Shown: piece by piece, positions 1 through 9,064 of the stretch
How positions within the stretch are numbered: position 1 is the stretch's first letter
Layout of the letters: every line of letters starts with the position of its first letter
NCBI RefSeq assembly: GCF_013415845.1
Contig: NZ_CP058907.1
Location: 4,526,001-4,590,000, forward strand
DNA from: Rhodopseudomonas palustris
GTDB lineage: Bacteria; Pseudomonadota; Alphaproteobacteria; Rhizobiales; Xanthobacteraceae
DNA length: 64,000 bases
Direction of reading: 5' to 3'
Notes under the pieces: generated by a model
What the model saw: the letters and a program-made list of their open reading frames with translations, nothing else
What the model was told of the DNA's origin: nothing
Databases searched by the model: none
Program-made: the position numbers and the translations under genes

Positions 1-321
1 TGAAGCGCGCATGAGCTGTCCTCGCGAGGTTGAGGTTGAGGCCGTTAGCCTGACCGTTGCGCTCAAGATACGAGGCTCGCGCCTAGCTGTTACGGAGGCG
101 CGGACACGAGTTCGTGACTGCGACCTCGCATTGGAGAGAGGCCGCAGCATCACGGGCGCGAGACAATTCGGTAATTTTGCACCGGGCCGGCCGCCTGCAA
201 CCGCCCGAGGCCGCTCGGCCGGATCCCAATCCTAAATGACCGGAGGCCGAAGGCCGCATTGCATTAAGGATAGCCGCTCTCGGGGCTGGATCACCCCTTC
301 GTGAAGTGCCAAGATGCGCTC

Positions 322-396
322 GGCCCGGTGGCGGAAGATTAACGCGGGGGCGGTGCAACGCTCTTTTTCCTGGTTCAAGTCCAGGCTGGGCCTCCA
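322..396 (+). ncRNA. tRNA-like element ending in CCA, anticodon arm degenerate
   Basis: The 75 bases fold like a tRNA. The 7-bp acceptor stem is 322-328 with 386-392 (one G-U pair), followed by a discriminator T and an encoded CCA (394-396). The 5-bp T stem is 369-373 with 381-385 and has loop TTCAAGT. A 3-bp D stem is 331-333 with 343-345. In standard numbering the anticodon triplet would be TGC at 354-356, but base 33 is G rather than the invariant T and the canonical anticodon stem has two mismatches. A shifted 5-7 bp stem with a 6-base loop fits better. I read it as a pseudo-tRNA or tRNA-mimic inside a longer RNA, not a decoding tRNA. Confidence 0.5.
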
Positions 397-508
397 GATC
401 TTGCCGAAATTGCCGGTTGACGGGCGACTGGAAGGCCTTTCGCCGCCCGGGAAACTGGTCTAAGACACCTCCCGCGCGCCTGGGACGGCCCGGCGCTTGA
501 AGACCTGA

Positions 509-536
509 GGGACGCGCGGCTGCGCGCCCTTTTTTT
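509..536 (+). terminator. Intrinsic terminator upstream of carB, possible attenuator
   Basis: GGG and CGCGC (509-511, 513-517) pair with GCGCG and CCC (522-529), with a bulged A, followed by seven T residues (530-536). It ends 35 bases before the carB ATG, so it terminates either an independent RNA containing the tRNA-like fold or the carB leader. A competing stem is available: CCGCGCG at 472-478 is exactly complementary to CGCGCGG at 513-519, and forming it would disrupt the terminator. Confidence 0.75.
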
Positions 537-571
537 GTGCCCGCGATTTCCGCCCGCGTCAGCGAGATTTG

Positions 572-3500
572 ATGCCCAAACGAACCGACATCTCCACCAT
601 CCTCATCATCGGGGCCGGTCCTATCGTGATCGGCCAGGCCTGCGAATTCGACTATTCCGGCACGCAGGCGGTCAAGGCGCTGAAGCAGGAGGGCTATCGG
701 GTCGTCCTGGTCAATTCCAATCCGGCGACGATCATGACCGATCCGGAGCTGGCGGACGCCACCTATATCGAGCCGATCACCCCGGAGATCGTCGCCAAGA
801 TCATCGAGAAGGAGCGCTACGTCATCCCCGGCGGCTTCGCGCTGCTGCCGACGATGGGCGGCCAGACCGCGCTGAACTGCGCACTTTCCTTGCGCAAGCT
901 CGGCACGCTGGAGAAGTTCGATGTCGAGATGATCGGCGCCACCGCCGACGCGATCGACAAGGCCGAGGACCGCGAGCGGTTCCGCGAGGCGATGACCAAG
1001 ATCGGGCTGGAGACCCCGAACTCGCGCCAGGTCAAGAGCCTGCCGGACGCGCTGCGCGCGCTGGACGAGATCGGCTTCCCTGCGCTGATCCGGCCATCGT
1101 TCACGATGGGCGGCACCGGCGGCGGCATCGCCTACACCAAGGCCGAGTTCATCGAGATCGTCGAGCGCGGCATCGACGCCTCCCCGACCAACGAGGTGCT
1201 GATCGAAGAGTCGATCCTCGGCTGGAAGGAATACGAGATGGAGGTCGTGCGCGATAAGCACGACAACTGCATCATCGTCTGCTCGATCGAGAACCTCGAT
1301 CCGATGGGCGTGCACACCGGCGATTCGATCACGGTGGCGCCGGCGCTGACGCTTACCGACAAGGAATACCAGATCATGCGCGACGCCTCGCTGGCGGTGC
1401 TGCGCGAGATCGGAGTGGAGACCGGCGGCTCCAACGTGCAGTTCGCGGTCAATCCGGACGACGGCCGGCTGGTCGTGATCGAAATGAACCCGCGCGTGTC
1501 GCGCTCGTCGGCGCTGGCGTCGAAGGCCACCGGCTTCCCGATCGCCAAGGTCGCCGCCAAGCTGGCGGTCGGCTATTCGCTCGACGAGATCGCCAACGAC
1601 ATCACCGGCGGCGCGACACCGGCGTCGTTCGAGCCGACGATCGATTACGTCGTCACCAAGATTCCGCGGTTCGCCTTCGAGAAATTCCCCGGCGCTTCGC
1701 CGACGCTGACCACCGCGATGAAATCGGTCGGCGAAGTGATGGCGATCGGCCGTACCTTCCAGGAAAGCCTGCAGAAAGCGCTGCGCGGGCTCGAGAGCGG
1801 CCTCACCGGTCTCGACGAGATCGAGATCGACGGTCTCGGCCGCGGCGACGACAAGAATGCGATTCGTGCGGCGCTCGGCACCCCGACCCCGAGCCGGCTG
1901 CTGCAGGTCGCCCAGGCGATGCGGCTCGGCTGGTCGAATGAGGAGATCTTCAACTCCTGCAAGATCGATCCCTGGTTCCTGGCGCAGCTCCGCGGCATCA
2001 TCGACATGGAAGCCCGGGTCCGCGAGGCAGGCTTGCCGGATCATGCGTTCGGCATGCGCACCCTGAAGGCGATGGGCTTCTCCGACGCCCGCCTTGCCGT
2101 GCTCGCCGACACCACCGAAGCCGAGGTCAAGGCCAAGCGCCGCGCGCTCGGCGTGCGTCCGGTGTTCAAGCGGATCGACACTTGCGCGGCGGAGTTCGCC
2201 TCGCCGACCGCCTACATGTACTCGACCTACGAGTCGCCGTTCGCCGGCCCTGCGTCGGACGAAAGCCAGCCGTCGGACAAGCAGAAGGTGATCATCCTCG
2301 GCGGCGGCCCGAACCGGATCGGCCAAGGCATCGAGTTTGACTACTGCTGCTGCCACGCCTGCTTCGCGCTGCATGACGCGGGCTACGAATCGATCATGGT
2401 CAACTGCAACCCGGAAACGGTGTCGACCGACTACGACACCGCGGACCGGCTGTATTTCGAGCCGCTGACGGGCGAAGACGTGCTCGAGATCATCGACACC
2501 GAACGCTCCAACGGCACGCTGCGCGGCGTGATCGTGCAGTTCGGCGGCCAGACGCCGCTGAAGCTGGCGCGCGCGCTGGAAGCCGCCGATGTGCCGATCC
2601 TCGGCACCTCGCCGGACGCGATCGACCTCGCCGAGGACCGCGACCGCTTCAAGCGCATCCTCGACAAACTGCGGCTGAAGCAGCCGAAGAACGGCATCGC
2701 CTATTCGGTCGAGCAGGCCCGTCTGGTCGCGGCCGAGCTGGGCCTGCCGCTGGTGGTGCGTCCGTCTTACGTGCTCGGCGGCCGCGCGATGCAGATCATC
2801 CGCGAGGACAATCAGCTCAGCGATTATCTGCTCGGCACCCTGCCCGAGCTGGTGCCGGGCGACGTCAAAGCGCGCTATCCGAACGACAAAACCGGGCAGA
2901 TCAACACCGTGCTCGGTACCAATCCGCTGCTGTTCGACCGCTATCTGTCGGACGCGACGGAAGTGGACGTCGACTGCCTGTCGGACGGCAAGGACACCTT
3001 CATCGTCGGCATCATGGAGCACATCGAAGAGGCCGGCATTCATTCGGGCGACTCGGCCTGCTCGCTGCCGCCGCATTCGCTCAGCGCGGAGACCATCGCC
3101 GAGCTGGAACGCCAGACCCGCGAACTGGCGCTCGGCCTCGACGTCGTCGGCCTGATGAACGTGCAGTACGCCATCAAGGACGGCGAGATCTACGTGCTCG
3201 AAGTCAATCCGCGCGCGTCACGTACCGTGCCGTTCGTCGCCAAGGTGATCGGCATGCCGGTCGCCAAGCTCGCGGCCCGAATCATGGCCGGCGAGAAGAT
3301 CGCCGATCTCGGCCTGAAGAAGCGCAACCTCGATCACGTCGGCGTCAAGGAATCGGTATTCCCGTTCGCCCGCTTCCCGGGCGTCGACACCGTGCTCGGC
3401 CCGGAGATGCGCTCCACCGGCGAAGTGATGGGCATCGACCGCTCGTTCGAGATCGCCTTCGCCAAGAGCCAGCTCGGCGGCGGCACCCGCGTGCCGCGCA

Positions 3501-3901
3501 AGGGCACCGTGTTCGTGTCGGTCCGCGAAAGCGACAAGGCGCGGATCGTGGACGCCGTGAAGCTGCTGCATTCGGTGGGCTTCAAGGTGATCGCGACCTC
3601 CGGCACCCAGCGCTATCTGTCGGACCACGGCGTGCCGGCAGAGAAGGTCAACAAGGTGCTGGAAGGCCGTCCGCATATCGTCGACGCCATCATGAACGGC
3701 GAAGTGCAACTGGTGTTCAACACCACCGAGGGACCACAGGCGCTGGCCGACAGCCGGTCGCTGCGGCGCGCTGCCCTCTTGCATAAAGTTCCCTATTACA
3801 CCACTCTTTCGGGAGCGGTGGCCGCCGCAAAGGGCATCCGGGCCTATTTGGATGGGGACCTTGAGGTCCGGACTCTGCAGAGCTACTTTTCCGAAAGCTG
3901 A
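572..3901 (+). CDS. carB: Carbamoyl-phosphate synthase large subunit
   Basis: This 1109-residue protein makes carbamoyl phosphate from bicarbonate, ATP and ammonia supplied by the CarA glutaminase, for arginine and pyrimidine synthesis. It has the classical duplicated ATP-grasp layout. The first half starts with a GAGP nucleotide motif near residue 15 and the EFDYSG sequence. The second half starts near residue 574 with [10 protein letters not shown] and EFDYCCCHA. An MGS-type allosteric domain occupies roughly residues 975-1109. The length is slightly above the E. coli 1073. I chose ATG 572 over an in-frame TTG three bases earlier; AGCGAG at 561-566 is a plausible ribosome site. carA is not in the window. 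greA follows in the same direction after about 220 bases. Confidence 0.97.
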   Translation: MPKRTDISTILIIGAGPIVIGQACEFDYSGTQAVKALKQEGYRVVLVNSNPATIMTDPELADATYIEPITPEIVAKIIEKERYVIPGGFALLPTMGGQTALNCALSLRKLGTLEKFDVEMIGATADAIDKAEDRERFREAMTKIGLETPNSRQVKSLPDALRALDEIGFPALIRPSFTMGGTGGGIAYTKAEFIEIVERGIDASPTNEVLIEESILGWKEYEMEVVRDKHDNCIIVCSIENLDPMGVHTGDSITVAPALTLTDKEYQIMRDASLAVLREIGVETGGSNVQFAVNPDDGRLVVIEMNPRVSRSSALASKATGFPIAKVAAKLAVGYSLDEIANDITGGATPASFEPTIDYVVTKIPRFAFEKFPGASPTLTTAMKSVGEVMAIGRTFQESLQKALRGLESGLTGLDEIEIDGLGRGDDKNAIRAALGTPTPSRLLQVAQAMRLGWSNEEIFNSCKIDPWFLAQLRGIIDMEARVREAGLPDHAFGMRTLKAMGFSDARLAVLADTTEAEVKAKRRALGVRPVFKRIDTCAAEFASPTAYMYSTYESPFAGPASDESQPSDKQKVIILGGGPNRIGQGIEFDYCCCHACFALHDAGYESIMVNCNPETVSTDYDTADRLYFEPLTGEDVLEIIDTERSNGTLRGVIVQFGGQTPLKLARALEAADVPILGTSPDAIDLAEDRDRFKRILDKLRLKQPKNGIAYSVEQARLVAAELGLPLVVRPSYVLGGRAMQIIREDNQLSDYLLGTLPELVPGDVKARYPNDKTGQINTVLGTNPLLFDRYLSDATEVDVDCLSDGKDTFIVGIMEHIEEAGIHSGDSACSLPPHSLSAETIAELERQTRELALGLDVVGLMNVQYAIKDGEIYVLEVNPRASRTVPFVAKVIGMPVAKLAARIMAGEKIADLGLKKRNLDHVGVKESVFPFARFPGVDTVLGPEMRSTGEVMGIDRSFEIAFAKSQLGGGTRVPRKGTVFVSVRESDKARIVDAVKLLHSVGFKVIATSGTQRYLSDHGVPAEKVNKVLEGRPHIVDAIMNGEVQLVFNTTEGPQALADSRSLRRAALLHKVPYYTTLSGAVAAAKGIRAYLDGDLEVRTLQSYFSES

Positions 3902-4124
3902 TCGTCGCCCGGCCTGAGCGGCCGGCTATCGACTGACAGGCCGTCAGGCCGGGGAACCCGCCCGCATTGGAATTGTTCTCTCCGGCGTTTGCCGGAAAGC
4001 TCTGGTGCCGTTTTGAACCGACTTCGGACGCCGCACAGGCGCGGCGCCGCCGTAAACAGCCGACGACGTTGCGGGCGAGCAGGGTTCGGCGATCCGCAAC
4101 GTATTCTTGAAGGATGAAGAGACG

Positions 4125-4601
4125 ATGGTCGAAAAGATACCGATGACTGCGAGCGGTTACGCCGCACTTTCGGACGAGTTGAAGCATCGCCAGTCGGTGG
4201 ACCGTCCGCGCATCATCGAGCACATCGCCGAAGCACGCTCCCATGGCGACCTCTCGGAAAACGCCGAATATCACGCGGCCAAGGAAGAGCAGTCCCACAA
4301 CGAAGGCCGGATCAACGAACTCGAGGACAAGCTGGCGCGCGCGGACATCATCGACGTCAGCAAGCTGTCGGGCGACACCGTCAAGTTCGGCGCGACCGTC
4401 ACCCTGATCGACGAGGACACCGAGAAGAAGGCGGTCTGGCAGATCGTCGGCGAGGCGGAAGCCGACGCCAAGAAGGGCAAGATCTCGATCACTTCGCCGC
4501 TGGCGCGAGCGCTGATCGGCAAGAAAGCGGGCTCCTCGGTCGAAGTCGTCGCCCCCGGCGGCGCCAAGGCCTATGAGATCGCCAAGGTCGAGTGGCGCTG
4601 A
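4125..4601 (+). CDS. greA: Transcription elongation factor GreA
   Basis: This 158-residue protein rescues backtracked RNA polymerase by stimulating transcript cleavage. The N-terminal coiled coil (about residues 10-75) carries the acidic tip [10 protein letters not shown], with D42 and E45 as the expected catalytic-tip acids. The C-terminal FKBP-like domain covers about residues 82-158. An upstream in-frame ATG at 4107 exists, but the family begins with MVEKIPMT, so ATG 4125 is preferred. Length is exactly that of E. coli GreA. A strong terminator follows at once, so greA closes the unit begun by carB or is monocistronic. Confidence 0.96.
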   Translation: MVEKIPMTASGYAALSDELKHRQSVDRPRIIEHIAEARSHGDLSENAEYHAAKEEQSHNEGRINELEDKLARADIIDVSKLSGDTVKFGATVTLIDEDTEKKAVWQIVGEAEADAKKGKISITSPLARALIGKKAGSSVEVVAPGGAKAYEIAKVEWR

Positions 4602-4622
4602 CAGCGCCTCCTCGACGGGACG

Positions 4623-4651
4623 AAAAAGCCGCGCTTCGCCGCGGCTTTTTT
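4623..4651 (+). terminator. Terminator after greA
   Basis: AAGCCGCG pairs with CGCGGCTT around a short CTTCGC loop and is followed by a run of T. It lies about 20 bases after the greA stop codon. Confidence 0.85.
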
Positions 4652-4779
4652 GTTGCCCGAAACCAAGCGCCTCACGGCGAATTCAGTCGCTGGTGCAATG
4701 GTGTTGCGGCAATGTTCCGTACGGTCGGCGGCAGTTCTGCTCGGCCGCGACTGCCCCCACCTCGAGATTAGGATCGTCC

Positions 4780-5190
4780 ATGAATCAGTCGTTCGCGCGC
4801 TGGCAGCCGTTCGCCCTGAGCCTGCTCCGCTTCATCACCGGCCTGCTGCTGCTTCAATACGGCGTGGCCAAGCTGTTCAAATACCCGCCGGTGCCGACGT
4901 TCGCCAAAGTCGAGCTGTTCTCGCTGTACGGCGCGGCGGGCAGCCTGGAGCTGATCCTCGGCGCGCTGCTGATGCTGGGCCTGTTCACCCGCCCGGTGGC
5001 GTTCATCCTGTCTGGCGAGATGGCGTTCGCTTATTTCCTCGGCCACGTCTTCAAAGGCGCGACACCGGTCTGGCTGCCTCTGCTGAACGGCGGCACCCTG
5101 GCGATCGCGATGTGCTTCACTTGCTTGTACTTGGCCACGTCGGGCGGCGGACCGATCAGTCTCGATCGCGTGCTGCGGCGCGATCGCTGA
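4780..5190 (+). CDS. DoxX-family inner-membrane protein
   Basis: This 136-residue protein has four hydrophobic segments, at about residues 10-30, 45-67, 70-92 and 98-120. The first has the DoxX-like pattern SLLRFITGLLLLQYGVAKLF, and the second the GxxELxxGxLLxLGLF pattern. DoxX proteins are small membrane proteins of loosely defined role, in some bacteria linked to thiol or redox stress. The start at ATG 4780 is supported by AGGAT at 4770-4774. It stands alone, convergent with the Lrp-type gene and separated from greA by a terminator. Confidence 0.85.
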   Translation: MNQSFARWQPFALSLLRFITGLLLLQYGVAKLFKYPPVPTFAKVELFSLYGAAGSLELILGALLMLGLFTRPVAFILSGEMAFAYFLGHVFKGATPVWLPLLNGGTLAIAMCFTCLYLATSGGGPISLDRVLRRDR

Positions 5191-5226
5191 CACCGCACCA
5201 GCACTGAAAAGATTGCAGCGGCGGCC

Positions 5227-5709
5227 TCAGGTCGTCGCGGCTTTCAACTCCAGCGGCACCGCGGCGGCATATTTCGAATTGCGCAGCACCAGCGAGGTGC
5301 GGACGTTGCGCACGTGCGGCGCGGCCGTGAGGTGGGCGACGAAATTCTGGAACGTCGCCATGTCGGGCGCGACGCATTTCAGGATGAAGTCGACTTCGCC
5401 CGACAGCATCCAGCACTCGCGGACCAGCGGCTCGTTGCGGACGAATTCCTCGAACCCGCGCAGGTCGGCCTCGGCCTGGCTCGACAGGTGCACCGAGGCG
5501 AACACGGTGACGTCGAAGCCGAGATGCGCCGGATCGAGCAGCCCGCGATAGCCGAGGATGTAACCTTCCTCCTCCAGCGTCCGCACCCGGCGCAGACACG
5601 GCGGCGGCGAGATTCCCACCCGTTTGGCCAGTTCGACATTGGTGATTCGGCCGTCGTCCTGGATTTCCTGCAGGATCTTGAGGTCGATCTGGTCGAGGCT
5701 CTTGGTCAC
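5227..5709 (-). CDS. Lrp/AsnC-family transcriptional regulator
   Basis: This 160-residue protein has the family's N-terminal helix-turn-helix (about residues 6-50, starting SLDQIDLKILQEIQDDGRIT) and a C-terminal ligand-binding RAM/AsnC domain (about residues 68-150). Such regulators form octamers or hexadecamers that sense amino acids. It is divergent from trxB with 256 bases between them. That gap contains an AT-centred inverted repeat (5768-5795) that could be its own operator. The target genes cannot be named from sequence. Confidence 0.93.
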   Translation of the reverse strand: MTKSLDQIDLKILQEIQDDGRITNVELAKRVGISPPPCLRRVRTLEEEGYILGYRGLLDPAHLGFDVTVFASVHLSSQAEADLRGFEEFVRNEPLVRECWMLSGEVDFILKCVAPDMATFQNFVAHLTAAPHVRNVRTSLVLRNSKYAAAVPLELKAATT

Positions 5710-5767
5710 GCTGGTGCTATTCCCGCAAGGCGGATTCGGCTTAGAAACAGCCTCTCTTAGCGCAACC

Positions 5768-5795
5768 CGCGAAATTTGGGTAATTTTATTTCGCG
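5768..5795. promoter_or_regulatory. Inverted repeat between lrp-type gene and trxB, candidate operator
   Basis: CGCGAAAT at 5768-5775 is mirrored perfectly by ATTTCGCG at 5788-5795 around a 12-base AT-rich spacer. It sits 59 bases upstream of the regulator start and about 170 bases upstream of trxB. An AT-rich centre flanked by short arms suits Lrp-type binding and autoregulation, but no consensus was tested. Confidence 0.45.
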
Positions 5796-5965
5796 ATGCT
5801 CACAGCTCGTTTTCCAATCTTGGTGGGAAATCCTGCACGGAGGTATTGCAAATCTTGCATAGCTCACCAAATCACATAGACTTCTGTCTGATCTTCCGCC
5901 CATTGGCGATGCCCCAGCCAGGCCTTTCCCTGCGTCGCGCCGCCCTCAGTTTCGGGGACTGATTC

Positions 5966-6931
5966 ATGCCGAGTCCGGTTCAAGCCAAGGTCGTGATCAT
6001 TGGATCCGGGCCCGCCGGTTATACCGCCGCAATCTATGCCTCTCGCGCGATGCTGGAGCCGATCTTGATCCAGGGCATGCAGCCGGGCGGCCAGCTCACC
6101 ATCACCACCGACGTCGAAAACTACCCCGGCTTCGCCGATGTGATCCAAGGCCCCTGGCTGATGGAGCAGATGGAGAAGCAGGCGCTGCACGTCGGCACCC
6201 GGATCAAGACCGACCTCGTGGTCGATCTCGACCTCAGCCAGCAGCCTTTCCGGCTCACCTGTGACAGCGGAGACGTCTATCTGGCCGACACGCTGATTCT
6301 GGCCACCGGCGCCCAGGCGCGCTGGCTCGGTATCCCGTCCGAACAGACCTACAAGGGCTTCGGCGTCTCGGCCTGCGCCACCTGCGACGGCTTTTTCTAT
6401 CGAGGCAAGGATGTCGTGGTGGTCGGCGGCGGCAACACCGCGGTCGAGGAGGCGCTGTTCCTGACCAATTTTGCCGCCAGCGTGACCATCGTGCACCGAC
6501 GCGACCACTTCCGTGCCGAACGCATCCTGCAGGACCGGCTGTTCAAGCATCCGAAGATCAAGGTGATCTGGGACGTCGCGGTCGATGAGATCTGCGGCGC
6601 CGAGAACCCGACCAAGGTCACCCATGTCCGTCTGAAGAACGTCAAGAGCGGCACGACCAGCGAGGTCAAAGCCGACGGCGTGTTCATCGCGATCGGCCAT
6701 GCGCCGGCGACCGAGCTGTTCAAAGACCAGATCAAGCTCAAACCGTCGGGCTATGTCGAGGTTGCGGCAAATTCGACCGCAACCTCGGTACCTGGCGTGT
6801 TCGCCGCCGGCGACGTCGCCGACGAGACCTACCGCCAAGCCGTCACCGCAGCTGGAATGGGCTGCATGGCGGCTCTCGAAGCCGAACGCTTCCTGGCGCT
6901 GCGCGCCGGCGACCGCCAAGCGGCCGAATAA
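5966..6931 (+). CDS. trxB: Thioredoxin-disulfide reductase
   Basis: This 321-residue FAD/NADPH enzyme reduces thioredoxin. The FAD-binding GSGPAG motif is at residues 12-17, the redox-active CATC motif lies around residues 137-140, and the NADPH-binding GGGNTAVEEA motif follows at about residue 153. The C-terminal FAD segment GVFAAGDVADE is intact. Length is typical of low-molecular-weight bacterial TrxB. ATG 5966 is the natural start. A LysR-type gene follows 38 bases downstream on the same strand and may be co-transcribed. Confidence 0.97.
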   Translation: MPSPVQAKVVIIGSGPAGYTAAIYASRAMLEPILIQGMQPGGQLTITTDVENYPGFADVIQGPWLMEQMEKQALHVGTRIKTDLVVDLDLSQQPFRLTCDSGDVYLADTLILATGAQARWLGIPSEQTYKGFGVSACATCDGFFYRGKDVVVVGGGNTAVEEALFLTNFAASVTIVHRRDHFRAERILQDRLFKHPKIKVIWDVAVDEICGAENPTKVTHVRLKNVKSGTTSEVKADGVFIAIGHAPATELFKDQIKLKPSGYVEVAANSTATSVPGVFAAGDVADETYRQAVTAAGMGCMAALEAERFLALRAGDRQAAE

Positions 6932-6969
6932 CTCTCTGGATGGCGCGACACCGCGACGGGTTCACCGAT

Positions 6970-7863
6970 ATGGACTGGGATAAGCTGAAGGTCTTTCACG
7001 CCGCTGCCGAAGCGGGGAGTTTCACCCATGCCGGCGAGCAGCTCGGGCTGTCGCAGTCGGCGGTGTCGCGGCAGGTCAGCGCACTCGAGCAAGAGCTCTC
7101 GGTGTCGCTGTTTCACCGCCACGCCCGCGGGCTGATCCTCACCGAACAGGGCGATCTGCTGTTCCGCACTGCGCATGACGTGTTCATGCAGCTGCAGGCG
7201 GCACGCGCCAAGCTCACCGACAGCCGCGAGCGGCCGAGCGGCGACCTCAAGGTCACCACGACGCCGGGGCTCGGCATTCACTGGCTGGTGCCGCGGCTCG
7301 GCGAATTCACCGCGCTGTATCCGGAGATCCGGATCTCGCTGATCGTCACTGACGAAGAGCTCGATCTGTCGATGCGCGAGGCGGACGTCGCGATCCGTAC
7401 CCGCAAGCCGACCCAGCCGGACCTGATCCAGCGCAAGCTGTTCTCGATCGGCTTTCACGCCTATTGCTCGCCGGAGTACATCAAGAACTTCGGTACGCCG
7501 CGGACGCTGGAGGATCTCGACAATCACCGGCTGATCATGCTGAGCGACAGCCAGGTGCCGCCGCATCTGCAGAACCGGAGCTGGCTGATCGAAGCCGGGC
7601 GCAGCGGCATGGGACCGCGCGAGCCCTACTTCAAGGTCAACAACATCCTCGGCCTGGTGCGCGCTTGCCAGCAGGGCCTCGGCATCGCAGCGCTGCCGGA
7701 TTACCTGATCGAGGACACCAACCGTCTGGTGCAGTTGTTTGGCGAGGAAGACTCGATCCAGCTCGACACGTACTTCGTCTATCCGGAGGAGTTGAAGACG
7801 GTGGCGCGGGTGCAGGTGTTCCGCGACTTCGTCGTCAACAAGGCGCAACGCTGGCCGGGCTGA
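6970..7863 (+). CDS. LysR-family transcriptional regulator
   Basis: This 297-residue protein has an N-terminal winged HTH (about residues 3-62, with SFTHAGEQLGLSQSAVSRQV) and a LysR substrate-binding domain (about residues 90-290). I take ATG 6970, giving MDWDKLKVFH, over an in-frame ATG at 6940 that adds ten residues without similarity to the family. It lies directly downstream of trxB, which hints at, but does not prove, a role in redox control. No divergent target gene is present, so its regulon cannot be inferred. Confidence 0.93.
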   Translation: MDWDKLKVFHAAAEAGSFTHAGEQLGLSQSAVSRQVSALEQELSVSLFHRHARGLILTEQGDLLFRTAHDVFMQLQAARAKLTDSRERPSGDLKVTTTPGLGIHWLVPRLGEFTALYPEIRISLIVTDEELDLSMREADVAIRTRKPTQPDLIQRKLFSIGFHAYCSPEYIKNFGTPRTLEDLDNHRLIMLSDSQVPPHLQNRSWLIEAGRSGMGPREPYFKVNNILGLVRACQQGLGIAALPDYLIEDTNRLVQLFGEEDSIQLDTYFVYPEELKTVARVQVFRDFVVNKAQRWPG

Positions 7864-7929
7864 TTTGTCGCTCCCGGGGCTCCGCATGTCTGACATGCGG
7901 GGGGCCCGCTTGCCGGGCCGCCGGATCGC

Positions 7930-8081
7930 GGATCAAATCATTCTCACGTTGAGGGGTCGCGCTGCATCAAGTCCCCCTCCTCCAGTAGCGCGGCGGCTCA
8001 GCTATCCCTCTTGGAAGGTGATTGTGTCGGCCTATCAGGCCAAAGACCTTAAGCCGGGCTCTTCGTGGGCCCGGTTTTTTT
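7930..8081 (+). ncRNA. Candidate sRNA with anti-Shine-Dalgarno motif and own terminator
   Basis: A stretch of about 150 bases ends in an intrinsic terminator and contains CCCCCTCCTCC near 7971-7981. CCUCCUCC-type loops are characteristic of several alphaproteobacterial sRNA families that bind ribosome binding sites. The 5' end is a guess, as no confident promoter was identified. The alternative is a long 3' UTR of the LysR gene. Confidence 0.35.
8054..8081 (+). terminator. Intrinsic terminator
   Basis: CCGGGC pairs with GCCCGG across a short loop and is followed by seven T residues. It ends either the LysR transcript or the candidate sRNA. Confidence 0.8.
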
Positions 8082-8178
8082 CTGCGCAATCGTCTGTCCG
8101 AGCGCACGCGGCGATCGGTCGCAACAGCTCATGAAAAACGCGCGGGTGGCCGCGCGCTGCAGTGGTGTTGGGTCGCGG

Positions 8179-8853
8179 TCAGGCCGCCTGCTTGTGCATG
8201 CCGGAATTTCCGGCCCCGCGGATCGCCTTGACAGAGCGTTCGATCGCCGCCCACAGCCGGCTGATCTCGTAAGCGGCGCGGCCTTCGGCGGCATATTCGC
8301 GCGCGCCCTGGCCTTCACCGAGCGCCATCAGAAGATCGGCGCGGTTGGTGATCTGCCCGCCCCAGACCGGCGCCTTGAACTTGGCGAGCGCATCACGCGC
8401 GATGGTGACGATGCGGCTTTCGACGTCATCACGCAGCGCCGGGGCACCGTTGAGCACCACCGCGTAGGGTTTGCGGTGCGATCGGCAGGTCTGGATCGTA
8501 TCCTGCACCGCGTTGACGTCGAACACGCCGGGACGCGCCGGGATGATCACCATCGTGGCGTTGCGGATCGCGTCGTCGACCACGGCGGAGAGGTTCGGCG
8601 GCGTATCGACGAACACCCATTCGATGCCGTCGCGCTTTGCGGCGGCGACGATGTCGCTGATCGACCGCGTTGCGGTGCGCAACGGCGGCTCATTGGTACC
8701 GCGAAGTTTGTGCCACAGCGTCAGCGAGCCTTGCGGATCGGCATCGATCAGCAGGCACGGACGCGATGCCTTATGGACCTGTGCAGCCAAGTGAGCAGCC
8801 AGGGTACTTTTTCCCGAGCCGCCTTTACGCGAAGCAAAAACGATGACGTTCAT
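8179..8853 (-). CDS. Orphan ParA/MinD-type ATPase
   Basis: This 224-residue P-loop ATPase has a deviant Walker A motif, KGGSGKST, at about residues 9-16, followed by LLIDADPQGS and a Walker B-like FVDTPP. Such proteins position DNA, chemotaxis arrays or other cargo. There is no parB-like partner or parS cluster beside it, so it is not the chromosomal partition ATPase. I chose the ATG at 8853 because the family begins right before the P-loop; a longer frame to 8928 has no similarity. The C-terminus is basic and short. Confidence 0.88.
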   Translation of the reverse strand: MNVIVFASRKGGSGKSTLAAHLAAQVHKASRPCLLIDADPQGSLTLWHKLRGTNEPPLRTATRSISDIVAAAKRDGIEWVFVDTPPNLSAVVDDAIRNATMVIIPARPGVFDVNAVQDTIQTCRSHRKPYAVVLNGAPALRDDVESRIVTIARDALAKFKAPVWGGQITNRADLLMALGEGQGAREYAAEGRAAYEISRLWAAIERSVKAIRGAGNSGMHKQAA

Positions 8854-9064
8854 ACCCTGGCCTCCCGATTGACCTTGGCGGCAAGGTGAATCAGCTCGTT
8901 GATTCGTGAAAGACAAAATTGCAAGCAATCATCATTGCCTCGCCAGATTGTAGCGATCCGCTGGTTTTTGAGTCACACCGGTTCCGCATTCGGTGCGACG
9001 CACAGGCTCTCATTGAGTCCCGAAGACGGTTTTTGAATAGCAGATTGATGACAGCGCCTGCTGA

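Larger units (their letters stand above)
1..571. other. Long leader/intergenic region before carB
   Basis: No convincing protein gene is visible in these 571 bases; the open frames here have no family resemblance and no good ribosome binding site. The second half holds a tRNA-like fold (322-396) and a strong terminator (509-536) ending 35 bases before the carB start codon. The first 230 bases contain only short GC-rich hairpins. The region could be the end of an upstream transcription unit plus either a separate small RNA gene or an attenuator leader for carB. Confidence 0.6.
7864..8178. other. Intergenic region holding a candidate small RNA
   Basis: These 315 bases have no protein gene. From left to right they hold a near-perfect palindrome with a one-base centre (CCGCATGTC, T, GACATGCGG), a C-rich stretch CCCCCTCCTCC ending at 7981 that is complementary to Shine-Dalgarno sequences, a GGCC hairpin, and a strong terminator at 8054-8081. 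Confidence 0.55.

Noticed and set aside
230-536. tmRNA, RNase P RNA or SRP RNA in the carB leader
   Set aside because: No tag-coding sequence of the alphaproteobacterial tmRNA, no GAGGAAAGTCCGG motif of RNase P RNA and no GGAAGCAGC-type loop of SRP RNA were found.
83-3076. Very long minus-strand open frame opposite carB
   Set aside because: It is a high-GC shadow of carB: Arg/Ala/Gln/Asp-rich low-complexity product without family motifs, while the plus frame is unmistakable carB.
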